This document shows positions 7,283-12,807 of a stretch of DNA of 12,807 bases, piece after piece. Below the pieces are notes generated by a model. That model was given only the letters and a program-made list of their open reading frames with translations, ran no database searches and was not told the DNA's origin. The stretch comes from CAYQTK01 sp964420375. Lineage in GTDB: Bacteria; RBG-13-61-14; DATKZS01. How positions within the stretch are numbered: the stretch's first letter is position 1; every line of letters starts with the position of its first letter. The stretch lies in NCBI GenBank assembly GCA_964420375.1, contig CAYQTK010000114.1, positions 1 through 12,807 of the forward strand, given 5' to 3'. The position numbers were made by a program, and so were the translations under genes.

Positions 7283-8071
7283 ATGAAGGTGCTGGTATGC
7301 ATAAAAGCCGTTCCCCTGCCGGAGTCAACGTTCAGAATAAACGAAAGCGGCGACTTTTACGACGAGAGTTCGTTTAAGTACCAGGTGAACGAGTATGACC
7401 TTTACGCCATGGAAGAGGCGGTGCGTATAAAAGAGCGGCTTGGTGACGTGGAGATAACTGGTATCATGGCGGGACAACGGGCGCGGCAGGAACAGCTCCG
7501 CAAGGCACTGGCCATGGGGGCGGACCACGGAGTTCTCATTGACGACTCGGAGAGTCCTTTGCGCGATGCCTTTTCTACGGCCTCCGCGATAGCCGCTTTT
7601 GCAAAGGACAAATACTTTGACCTGTTGCTTTGCGGGGTCATGTCAGAGGACCTCATGCAGGCCCAGACCGGGCCAATGCTGGCTGAGCTGCTCGGAATGT
7701 CATGCGCCACTACAGCGGTCTCCTGCGATCTCTCAGGAGGCGGGTCAGAGGCCGGCCCCTCCGTGACCTGCGAACGGGAACTCGAGGGCGGCATAAACGA
7801 GAAAGTAGAGCTCGGCCTGCCTGCAGTCATAACCGTTCAATCCGGAATAAACACGCCCCGCTACGCCAGTCTCACCAATGTCCTCCGCGTAAAGGAAATG
7901 GACATCCCGATTATACATCTTGGAGAGATATGGTCCGGAAAGCCGAAAGACAAGCCGCTGGGGGTCGTATTTCCCGAGCCCGCGGGCTGGTGTGAATTCC
8001 TGGAAGGAGATTCGGATGCAGCGGCATCAGAGCTTATAAAAAGAATCCGTTCGCTGACGCAGGTGATCTGA
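7283..8071 (+). CDS. etfB: electron transfer flavoprotein beta-subunit family protein
   Basis: The 262-aa protein has the usual EtfB length and fold: the N-terminal MKVLVCIKAVP strand and loop, NEYDLYAMEEAVRIKE (36-51), the nucleotide-binding CGVMSEDLMQAQTGP (117-131), and the C-terminal NVLRVKEMDIPIIHLG (199-214). In the family, EtfB pairs with EtfA to carry FAD electrons between acyl-CoA dehydrogenases or related flavoenzymes and quinone- or NAD-linked partners. The frame is open from 7202, but the ATG at 7283 has GGGAGGA at 7272-7278 and gives the canonical N-terminus. No full etfA follows; only a short possible remnant is present. The gene sits alone between two oppositely oriented repeats. 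A TTGGGT/TATACT pair (7237-7242, 7261-7266, 18-nt spacer) lies just upstream, but it would start transcription inside the Shine-Dalgarno and is doubtful. Upstream bases 7124-7282 show nothing else I can name. Confidence 0.88.
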   Translation: MKVLVCIKAVPLPESTFRINESGDFYDESSFKYQVNEYDLYAMEEAVRIKERLGDVEITGIMAGQRARQEQLRKALAMGADHGVLIDDSESPLRDAFSTASAIAAFAKDKYFDLLLCGVMSEDLMQAQTGPMLAELLGMSCATTAVSCDLSGGGSEAGPSVTCERELEGGINEKVELGLPAVITVQSGINTPRYASLTNVLRVKEMDIPIIHLGEIWSGKPKDKPLGVVFPEPAGWCEFLEGDSDAAASELIKRIRSLTQVI

Positions 8072-8073
8072 AA

Positions 8074-8229
8074 ATGGGTGCGTGGAAAAACATCAGGACG
8101 AGACAGGTTATAACCAATCAGCCCCTTGGTAAAGGACGAAATTTTCCGGTTAACCTTGATGCCCATGTAAAAAGTCCGAAATCGGCCTTTTCAGCCCTCG
8201 TAACTAGTATCTTGTCAAGCTTGCATTGA
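8074..8229 (+). pseudogene. possible truncated start of etfA
   Basis: A 51-codon frame starts with ATG 2 nt after the etfB stop, with a weak AGGTGA 7 nt upstream, exactly where etfA would begin in an etfBA operon. Its first residues, MGAWKNI, and the later PLGKGRNF loosely resemble the EtfA N-terminus, where a W-x-x-I strand is followed by a helix commonly reading ELLGKGR. From 8158 onward the frame runs through the 52-bp repeat, so any native sequence stops there. I see the coupling and the weak likeness; that it is an etfA relic is inference. It could also be a chance frame. Confidence 0.3.
8158..8209 (+). repeat. 52-bp inverted repeat, right copy (with symmetric hairpin)
   Basis: This is the inverted partner of 7072-7123 (48/52 identical). 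It begins GATGCCCATGTAAAAAGTC, which also matches 6903-6921 directly at 17 of 19 positions. The hairpin AAAAAG-t-CCGA-AA-TCGG-c-CTTTT lies at 8169-8191 and is terminator-like for both strands. It could terminate etfB transcription. Confidence 0.75.
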
Positions 8230-8326
8230 CGCATCGTGTACGAGCGGCTGATATCGCGACTAAAAGTCGCTCGCACGAAGAAAATCCGTCTTGTAAGCGA
8301 CGAAAGACGCTTGACAGTGCACTAGT
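8203..8326. repeat. hairpin core of the right repeat, ACTAGT-bounded
   Basis: ACTAGTATCTTGTCAAGC (8203-8220) and GCTTGACAGTGCACTAGT (8309-8326) are inverted repeats matching at 14 of 18 positions. Inside are a perfect GCGACT-AAA-AGTCGC hairpin (8256-8270), a longer stem formed by TCGTGTACGAGCG with CGCTCGCACGA, and a GTCTT/AAGAC pair (8288-8292, 8304-8308). The whole can fold as a branched cruciform or RNA. The matching outer end (a GACTTTTTAC..GCATC type terminus) seen in the left copy is not present here. No gene is seen between 8230 and 8388. Confidence 0.5.
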
Positions 8327-8351
8327 CCCAATAAATAAATTGAGCCAGCAC

Positions 8352-8381
8352 TTGAAAGAGTCATTAATAATTCATTACCAT
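8352..8381 (+). promoter_or_regulatory. weak candidate promoter of the sigma-54 activator gene
   Basis: TTGAAA (8352-8357) and TACCAT (8376-8381) are separated by 18 nt. Initiation would fall at about the ATG at 8389, giving a leaderless or nearly leaderless mRNA, which would agree with the absence of a Shine-Dalgarno in front of that ATG. The -10 is poor. Confidence 0.2.
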
Positions 8382-8388
8382 AGTACTA

Positions 8389-9771
8389 ATGGACAGAAAC
8401 AACAGCGGTGAAGGAGGCTTGTTCATAAAGGACCTTTCTCCGGAAAGGTTCGAGATCGTTATCAACAGTATTGCCGACGGCGTTTTCACTATAGACCGTG
8501 ACTTCCGGATAAACTGCTTCAACCGGGCGGCAGCGGACATAACCGGCGTCCCTCGCGAGGAAGCCATAGGCAAGCATTGTTACGAAGTCTTCAAGGCCAA
8601 TATCTGCAAGAGTGCGTGCGCGCTCCGATTTACCATGGAAACGGGAAAGCCCCTTGTCGACCTGGCCATAACCATTCAGAACACCAACGGTGATACCATC
8701 CCTGTGAGCATTTCTTCTTCCTTAATGCTTGCCGACTCCGGCGAGGTCATCGGGGGTGTGGAAACTTTCCGGGACCTCTCCCTGGTGGAGGAGCTTAGAA
8801 AAGAGCTAAAAAAAGACCACTCCTTCCATGACATGATTTCTAAAAGTCCGCAAATGAAAAAAATTTTTGACGTGCTTCCCGCCATTGCCAGAAGTGAGTC
8901 CACCGTGCTTGTAGAAGGAGAGTCGGGCACCGGCAAAGAACTGATGGCCAAGGCCCTGCACAACTTGAGCTTGAGACGCGACAAGCCCTTCATAGCAGTA
9001 AACTGCTCCGCCCTGCCCGAGACGCTTTTAGAGTCCGAGCTCTTCGGATATGAAAAAGGAGCCTTTACCGGGGCGAACAAGGCCAAGCCCGGCCGCTTCA
9101 AGCTTGCTGAGGAGGGGACCCTGTTCCTGGACGAGATCGGTGACATATCCGCGTCCATGCAGGCCAAGATATTAAGGGTCATCGAGGAAAAAACTTATGA
9201 ACCGTTGGGAAGTACGAGATCATGGCAAGCTAACGTGCGAATCGTCGCGGCCACCAATCATGACCTGGAAAAGCTTACGGCTGCGGGCGAGTTCCGGGAA
9301 GACCTTTATTACCGGATAAATGTCATCAAGATAGACCTGCCGCCCCTCCGGGACCGGAAAGAGGACGTGCCCCTGTTGGTGGAACGGTTTATAAAGAAAA
9401 ACAACCTGGTCTCCGGAAGGAATATAACAGGGGTTTCCAAGGATTTCATGTCCATGCTCATGAATTATGATTACCCGGGCAACGTGCGCGAGCTCGAGAA
9501 TATTATCGAGCACGCCTGCGTGCTTTGTCCGGCGGGACCAATACTCATGGAATATCTGCCCCGGTACATGAGAGCGGACAGAACACAGCCGGATATGAAG
9601 GCGTCAACCATGCCGGACGATGAGACAGACCTGAGCATAGAAAAAATGGAATCACGCCTCATAAAATCGGCACTGGCGAGAAACAAAGGCAACCGCGCCA
9701 AAACAGCAGAGGAGTTAGGTGTCCACAAGACCACCCTTTACAGGAAGATGAAAAAGATGAACATCAGTTAG
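8389..9771 (+). CDS. sigma-54-dependent transcriptional activator (PAS-AAA+-Fis)
   Basis: The 460-aa enhancer-binding protein uses ATP hydrolysis to open sigma-54 RNA polymerase complexes. An N-terminal PAS domain covers about 18-130 and contains four cysteines (C43, C64, C73, C77), the last three in HCYEVFKANICKSAC, suggesting a metal or redox sensor (inference). The AAA+ domain (about 148-340) has Walker A GESGTGKE (177-184), the sigma-54 contact loop GAFTGA (224-229), Walker B LFLDEIGD (245-252) and REDLYYRI (303-310). DYPGNVRELEN (361-371) follows, and a Fis-type HTH (IKSALARNKGNRAKTAEELG..TTLYRKMKK, 425-456) ends the protein. There is no receiver domain, so it is not a two-component regulator. 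The ATG at 8389 lacks a Shine-Dalgarno, but no better in-frame start precedes the PAS domain. A sigma-54 promoter lies 230 nt downstream, which makes the following genes its likely targets. Confidence 0.93.
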   Translation: MDRNNSGEGGLFIKDLSPERFEIVINSIADGVFTIDRDFRINCFNRAAADITGVPREEAIGKHCYEVFKANICKSACALRFTMETGKPLVDLAITIQNTNGDTIPVSISSSLMLADSGEVIGGVETFRDLSLVEELRKELKKDHSFHDMISKSPQMKKIFDVLPAIARSESTVLVEGESGTGKELMAKALHNLSLRRDKPFIAVNCSALPETLLESELFGYEKGAFTGANKAKPGRFKLAEEGTLFLDEIGDISASMQAKILRVIEEKTYEPLGSTRSWQANVRIVAATNHDLEKLTAAGEFREDLYYRINVIKIDLPPLRDRKEDVPLLVERFIKKNNLVSGRNITGVSKDFMSMLMNYDYPGNVRELENIIEHACVLCPAGPILMEYLPRYMRADRTQPDMKASTMPDDETDLSIEKMESRLIKSALARNKGNRAKTAEELGVHKTTLYRKMKKMNIS

Positions 9772-9882
9772 CTGCGTATTATAAGCACTTGCAAACCTGC
9801 CTGATGGCGAACTCCTAACCTTTGTAAAATTCGACCCTCCTGACTGAACAACTGCAAAAAACGACTGTCCGAATGTCCCGCC

Positions 9883-9897
9883 ATTGCAAAATGCAAT
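9883..9897. promoter_or_regulatory. palindromic candidate upstream activator site
   Basis: ATTGCA-AAA-TGCAAT is a perfect 6+6 bp inverted repeat lying 106 bp upstream of the -24 element, in the usual range for enhancer sites of sigma-54 activators. Related TTGCAAA/CTGCAAA half-sites occur near 9789 and 9852. It is a good candidate operator for the activator encoded just upstream; binding is inferred. Confidence 0.45.
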
Positions 9898-9901
9898 CGC
9901 T

Positions 9902-9928
9902 GCTTTGCTTCTTAAAGCTCTTTTTTTT
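9902..9928 (+). terminator. weak intrinsic terminator after the activator gene
   Basis: GCTTT (9902-9906) can pair with AAAGC (9914-9918) over a 7-nt loop and is followed by TC and then eight Ts (9921-9928). The stem is short and AT-rich, so termination may be inefficient. The remainder of the 9772-10087 gap is AT-rich and holds the palindrome and the sigma-54 promoter; I see no gene in it. Confidence 0.3.
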
Positions 9929-10001
9929 GAAGCCGTGCGAGTTGTTTTTCTTAACTTATTGATATTTTAGCATTTTTATATTTTGCCAAAAAGCTTTTCA
10001 A

Positions 10002-10018
10002 TCGGCATCCCTTATGCA
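10002..10018 (+). promoter_or_regulatory. sigma-54 (-24/-12) promoter for the small Cys-protein operon
   Basis: TCGGCATCCCTTATGCA places GG at 10004-10005 and GC at 10016-10017, separated by exactly 10 nt. GGCA and TGCA match the -24 and -12 consensus (TGGCAC-N5-TTGC); the main deviations are C at -26 and T at -21. Transcription should begin near 10028, giving a leader of about 60 nt before the first small gene. An AAA+ sigma-54 activator gene ends 230 nt upstream, which strengthens the call. Confidence 0.65.
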
Positions 10019-10087
10019 AGATCACTATAACAAAGACATCCCAAAAAGCACTGAAAAGGTCATGAAATAACGGAAAGGAGCAGGCTA

Positions 10088-10306
10088 ATGAAGATTGAAA
10101 GACAGAAATCCGGTCATGTACTCCAGAAATATATCATGGACAGGATGTCGGAGATTGAAGAGATTAATCTCATTTCCCGTAACAGGAAGGAAGTCTTCAT
10201 GGACGGCAATGGAACATACTGGCTCTGCGATGAAGGAATTAATCAGGAGGATGACCTTGAAGAGCAGGGATGCTGGAGATGCAGGGACCAATTTGTGATG
10301 AGATAA
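10088..10306 (+). CDS. small Cys-motif protein, first of a tandem pair
   Basis: A 72-aa acidic protein of no family I recognise. Residues 44-67 (YWLCDE...QGCWRCRD) carry C47, C62 and C65 in the arrangement C-x14-C-x2-C, shared with the next gene. The N-terminal 35 residues are polar and probably helical, with no counterpart in the second protein. No signal peptide or membrane segment is seen, so it should be cytoplasmic. Three conserved cysteines, with acidic residues or a shared partner as a fourth ligand, suggest binding of zinc or an Fe-S/iron centre, but this is inference. The ATG is preceded by CGGAAAGGAG (10071-10080), a strong ribosome site, and the gene is the first after the sigma-54 promoter. 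An electron-transfer or regulatory role beside the downstream flavoenzyme is possible. Confidence 0.8.
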   Translation: MKIERQKSGHVLQKYIMDRMSEIEEINLISRNRKEVFMDGNGTYWLCDEGINQEDDLEEQGCWRCRDQFVMR

Positions 10307-10313
10307 ATCACCT

Positions 10314-10326
10314 CGGGTAAAACCCG
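10314..10326 (+). other. small hairpin between the tandem small genes
   Basis: CGGGT-AAA-ACCCG forms a 5-bp stem immediately before the Shine-Dalgarno of the second small gene. There is no T-tract. It could modulate translation or protect the mRNA end. Confidence 0.35.
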
Positions 10327-10341
10327 GAAAGGAGAGGAACC

Positions 10342-10515
10342 ATGGAAGACTTGTATGAAATCACTCAAACACCGGAAAGAAAGATGATCGTCGTAACCGA
10401 CCTGAACGGAGAGCACTGGCTGTGTGACGAGAACGTAGACCCGACGGAGGACTTTGCAAAGCAAGGTTGTTGGAGATGTGGAGACGCACATTTCGCCTTT
10501 ACGCGGGACGATTAA
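10342..10515 (+). CDS. small Cys-motif protein, second of a tandem pair
   Basis: A 57-aa protein. It starts at ATG 10342 after the same CGGAAAGGAG ribosome site as the first gene (10325-10334), and ends in TAA. Residues 25-48 (HWLCDENVD...QGCWRCGD) hold C28, C43 and C46 with the identical C-x14-C-x2-C spacing, and HWLCDE and QGCWRC are nearly the same as in the first protein. The ends differ, so this is an old tandem duplication kept for its Cys core, which argues that both are real proteins. It is acidic, with no signal peptide or membrane helix. The function is unknown; a metal-binding or redox partner for the following Fe-S flavoenzyme is the best guess from context. Confidence 0.8.
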   Translation: MEDLYEITQTPERKMIVVTDLNGEHWLCDENVDPTEDFAKQGCWRCGDAHFAFTRDD

Positions 10516-10533
10516 GTCCGTTCTTTCCTCCTG

Positions 10534-10576
10534 TTTGGCGGGGGAGCCGGGGCAGTACTACGGCTCCCCCGCCAAA
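10534..10576 (+). terminator. strong 16-bp hairpin without U-tract
   Basis: TTTGGCGGGGGAGCCG (10534-10549) and CGGCTCCCCCGCCAAA (10561-10576) pair perfectly around an 11-nt loop (10550-10560). It is followed by TATTAAAAG rather than a T-run. It could be a partial terminator or a processing/stability hairpin that keeps the small genes abundant and lowers expression of the downstream oxidoreductase. The rest of the gap to 10705 shows nothing definite. Confidence 0.6.
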
Positions 10577-10705
10577 TATTAAAAGACCTGCCGTCCGAAA
10601 GAAACTGCAATAAGCTTGTTGCTGCAAATCGGCCTGATAAATGGAGTTTTCCCTGTAAGTATCCGCGCTTTTGAAAGAAAATTGAAACAAGATAAGGAGT
10701 AGAAG

Positions 10706-12616
10706 ATGGATCAGTTGTTTTCATGGTTCAAAGCAGGAGGTTTTGAACTGGCAAATCGGTTTGTGTTCCCCCCCATAAAAACCGCTCTCGGCACTCCCAG
10801 CGGCGAGATAACCGACCGGCATTTGAATTTTTACAACCGGATATCGGAAGACGGTCCCGGACTTATAATCCTGGAGCCGGTTTCAGCTAGCCCGGCCGGC
10901 AGGGAACATCCGAAGCAACTCCAGATAACCCCGGAAAGTTCAGTAAAAGAGCTACAAAAAATCGTTGACGTCATCCACCGGAACGATCGCAAAGCATGCC
11001 TGCACTTGAATCATGCCGGCGGAGCTGCCAACCCCAAGGTGACGGGAAAAAATCCCGTGTCTGCTTCCGCTTATACCTGTCCCAGTTCGGCAGCAGAGGT
11101 TTTGCCCCTCCGAATCAACGAGATAGAAGAGATCATCGCGGCTTTTGGAACGGCTGCAAAAAAAGCCCAAGAGGCTGGCTTCGACGCCGTGGAACTCCAG
11201 GCCGGACACGGATACCTGCTGTCCCAGTTTCTAAACCCCGCACTTAACGGACGTGATGATGAATACGGCTTTGATCGGACTTTGCTTTTACATAAAGTCA
11301 TCGAGCAGGTGATGGATGGGGCCCCCCAACTGGCTCATATTCTGCGCGTCTCCGGGGATGAGATGGCCCCCGCCAAAAGCATTCCCAAAGAGGACATCGA
11401 CAATGCAATAAAACTGGCGGAACAAAGCGGTTTTTCGGCGGTGCACGTGGGGATGGGGTCATCATGCTTTGCTCCTCCCTGGTATTTCCACCACATGTCC
11501 CTGCCTGAAAAACCGCAGGAACGCGCACTGGAGCGGATCAAATCCTTTACCGGGATGCCGGTTATAGCTGCCGGCAGGATGGGTTCTTTAGAAAGAAGCG
11601 AACGGATGCTTAAGATGAAGTATGCCGACATGATAGCGCTCGGCAGACCTCTTATCGCAGACCCCCGCTTGATCGCCAAATGGGAAGGAAAGATTGAAGA
11701 GCCACCCCAACACTGCGGTTACTGTCTTCAGGGGTGCCTGGTCCACGTCAAGGACGGCACCGGCATTAGCTGTAACGTAAACCCCGAGGTTGCGAATCCG
11801 GAGTTGGAGAAATCTTCCCACCCCCTGACCGTATTGATAGCGGGCGGAGGACCCGCGGGGGTATCCGCGGCCAGGGCTCTGTCCGATCGCGGGCACCACG
11901 TCACCCTTGCGGAAAAGGCGGACGAACCCGGCGGCGTGGCCCGGCTGGCTCCACTGGCCCCGGGAAAAGAAAGTATGGCCAGAGCTTTGAATGACTTCTT
12001 CTCGATAAATCATCACTCCGGCTTAACAGTCCTCCTTGGCCGGGAGGTTGACCTTAAACTTGTAAATAAAATAAAGCCTGATCTGTTGATATGGGCAACC
12101 GGGGCCAGGTCCAAGATGCCTTTTTATCCGGGAATGGACAAATTGCACCTTATAACATGCGTTGAAGCCTTCAATGGAGAGAAACAAGTGAAAGGCAACA
12201 GGGTTTTGATCATCGGCGCGGGAAAAAACGGACTCGAGTTGGCTGAAAGACTTGGTAGACAGGGCTGCCAGGTAGTGGCTACCAAACGGACCGACACCAT
12301 TGGCAGCTACATGGAACCCATCAGCAAAAAGCTCTGTCTTGCCAGGATATCAAAAATGCCGAATGTCTCCCTTTTGCCGCTTACCACCGTGCTTCAGTTT
12401 ACAGAGGAAGGGGTATGGATAAAAAGGGAAGAACAGGAGCAGATGTTGGAGAAGTTTGATACGGCGATAATGTGCGCAGGCATGGTACCGTCCGATGGCC
12501 CTCCCCGGGAAATCAGCGAAGCTGTAAAGGATATCGAAATCATAGCAGACGCCCGGGAAACCGCGGACATCTTTTCGGCTGTAAAGGCGGGTTACGAGGT
12601 TGCATTGAAATATTGA
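10706..12616 (+). CDS. NADH:flavin oxidoreductase of the enoate / 2,4-dienoyl-CoA reductase type
   Basis: The 636-aa protein has the full three-part architecture: an N-terminal OYE-like FMN TIM barrel (1-330), a [4Fe-4S] cluster motif with C337, C340, C344 and C356, and C-terminal FAD/NAD(P)H Rossmann domains (GGGPAG 380-385; GAGKNG 504-509). Such enzymes pass hydride from NAD(P)H through FAD, the cluster and FMN to reduce an activated C=C bond. NHAGG (102-106) and HGYLLSQFLNP (168-178) are recognisable, with Y170 in the position of the catalytic tyrosine. The usual H-x-AHGYL reads Q-A-GHGYL, and the GxGWH catalytic histidine of E. coli FadH is replaced by MGSSCFAPPWYFHH (250-263), closer to enoate or bile-acid-type reductases. 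The substrate cannot be named. AAGGAG precedes the ATG by 8 nt. It lies downstream of the sigma-54 promoter and small genes, beyond a strong hairpin. Confidence 0.9.
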   Translation: MDQLFSWFKAGGFELANRFVFPPIKTALGTPSGEITDRHLNFYNRISEDGPGLIILEPVSASPAGREHPKQLQITPESSVKELQKIVDVIHRNDRKACLHLNHAGGAANPKVTGKNPVSASAYTCPSSAAEVLPLRINEIEEIIAAFGTAAKKAQEAGFDAVELQAGHGYLLSQFLNPALNGRDDEYGFDRTLLLHKVIEQVMDGAPQLAHILRVSGDEMAPAKSIPKEDIDNAIKLAEQSGFSAVHVGMGSSCFAPPWYFHHMSLPEKPQERALERIKSFTGMPVIAAGRMGSLERSERMLKMKYADMIALGRPLIADPRLIAKWEGKIEEPPQHCGYCLQGCLVHVKDGTGISCNVNPEVANPELEKSSHPLTVLIAGGGPAGVSAARALSDRGHHVTLAEKADEPGGVARLAPLAPGKESMARALNDFFSINHHSGLTVLLGREVDLKLVNKIKPDLLIWATGARSKMPFYPGMDKLHLITCVEAFNGEKQVKGNRVLIIGAGKNGLELAERLGRQGCQVVATKRTDTIGSYMEPISKKLCLARISKMPNVSLLPLTTVLQFTEEGVWIKREEQEQMLEKFDTAIMCAGMVPSDGPPREISEAVKDIEIIADARETADIFSAVKAGYEVALKY

Positions 12617-12807
12617 AGTAACAACAGGGAAGGGGAAGCCATCCAGCGGTTTGATTCCTTTTCATGGGGATATCCCACTTTTTCACGTATTTCCAGATGG
12701 TGGTGTGACTGCAGCCGAGCCTCCTGCCTGCCATTGACTTGTTCCAGTCGCATTCTCCGGCCGGGCCCGCTCTTCGGTCTTCACCTCGTACTTTTGGGGC
12801 CGCTCCA
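12540..12807 (-). CDS. partial regulator C-terminus with Fis-type helix-turn-helix
   Basis: The gene enters from the right edge and runs leftward; only its 3' end is here. Reading leftward, the product contains CDWNKSMAGRRLGCSHTTIW and then KYVKKWDIP (about 12665-12750), which matches the Fis-type DNA-binding helix-turn-helix at the end of sigma-54 activators. Two oddities suggest damage. Upstream of 12750 the family-like residues (KYEVKTEERARPEN) are in a different frame from the HTH. Downstream, about 40 residues of non-family tail run to a stop at 12540, overlapping the end of the convergent oxidoreductase gene by 77 nt. It may be a pseudogene or a second activator of this locus; the rest is outside the window. 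Confidence 0.5.
   Translation of the reverse strand, partial: GAAPKVRGEDRRAGPAGECDWNKSMAGRRLGCSHTTIWKYVKKWDIPMKRNQTAGWLPLPCCYFNISMQPRNPPLQPKRCPRFPGRLL

Noticed and set aside
6903..8326. CRISPR array or integron-type attachment sites
   Set aside because: Only two inverted copies plus one partial copy with irregular spacing; no regular spacers, no integrase, no core attachment motif.
8226..8411. 61-aa plus-strand frame over the right hairpin core
   Set aside because: It runs through a structured non-coding core and into the start of the activator gene in another frame.

Overview
The window looks like chromosomal DNA of an anaerobic, GC-rich bacterium, probably of the deltaproteobacterial (Desulfobacterota) type. 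This is inferred from an argB-argD-argF cluster, a sigma-54 activator beside a sigma-54 promoter, an electron-transfer flavoprotein subunit, and an enoate/dienoyl-CoA-reductase-like iron-sulfur flavoenzyme. No rRNA, tRNA, CRISPR array, transposase or plasmid gene was seen.

Region 1 (1-3489) is arginine biosynthesis on the plus strand: acetylglutamate kinase (argB), acetylornithine aminotransferase (argD) and ornithine carbamoyltransferase (argF). A 101-bp inverted-repeat element, flanked by a 4-bp direct repeat, sits between argB and argD. Region 2 (3498-6708) follows argF after 8 nt: a J-domain/TPR protein and then a second-type DnaK/Hsp70 whose Shine-Dalgarno overlaps the preceding stop codon. 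This looks like a dedicated chaperone pair attached to the arg operon.

Region 3 (6709-8388) holds an orphan etfB-like gene between two intergenic repeats in opposite orientation. Their 52-bp ends match at 48 of 52 positions and face the gene, while their outer parts are unrelated hairpin cores bounded by CTAG-containing arms. A short reading frame 2 nt after etfB may be what is left of etfA, cut off at the border of the right-hand repeat.

Region 4 (8389-12616) is a putative sigma-54 regulon: a PAS-AAA+-Fis activator, a gap with a palindromic upstream site and a good -24/-12 promoter, two tandem paralogous small proteins (72 and 57 aa) sharing a C-x14-C-x2-C motif, a strong 16-bp hairpin without a U-tract, and a 636-aa FMN/[4Fe-4S]/FAD oxidoreductase. 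The likely logic is that the activator senses a redox or metabolite signal through its PAS domain and switches on the small Cys proteins and, by read-through, the flavoenzyme. At the right edge the minus strand carries the C-terminal Fis-type helix-turn-helix of another regulator, possibly frameshifted.

The best candidates for something undescribed are the tandem small Cys proteins in their sigma-54 unit, the repeat-bracketed etfB cassette, and the small element between argB and argD.
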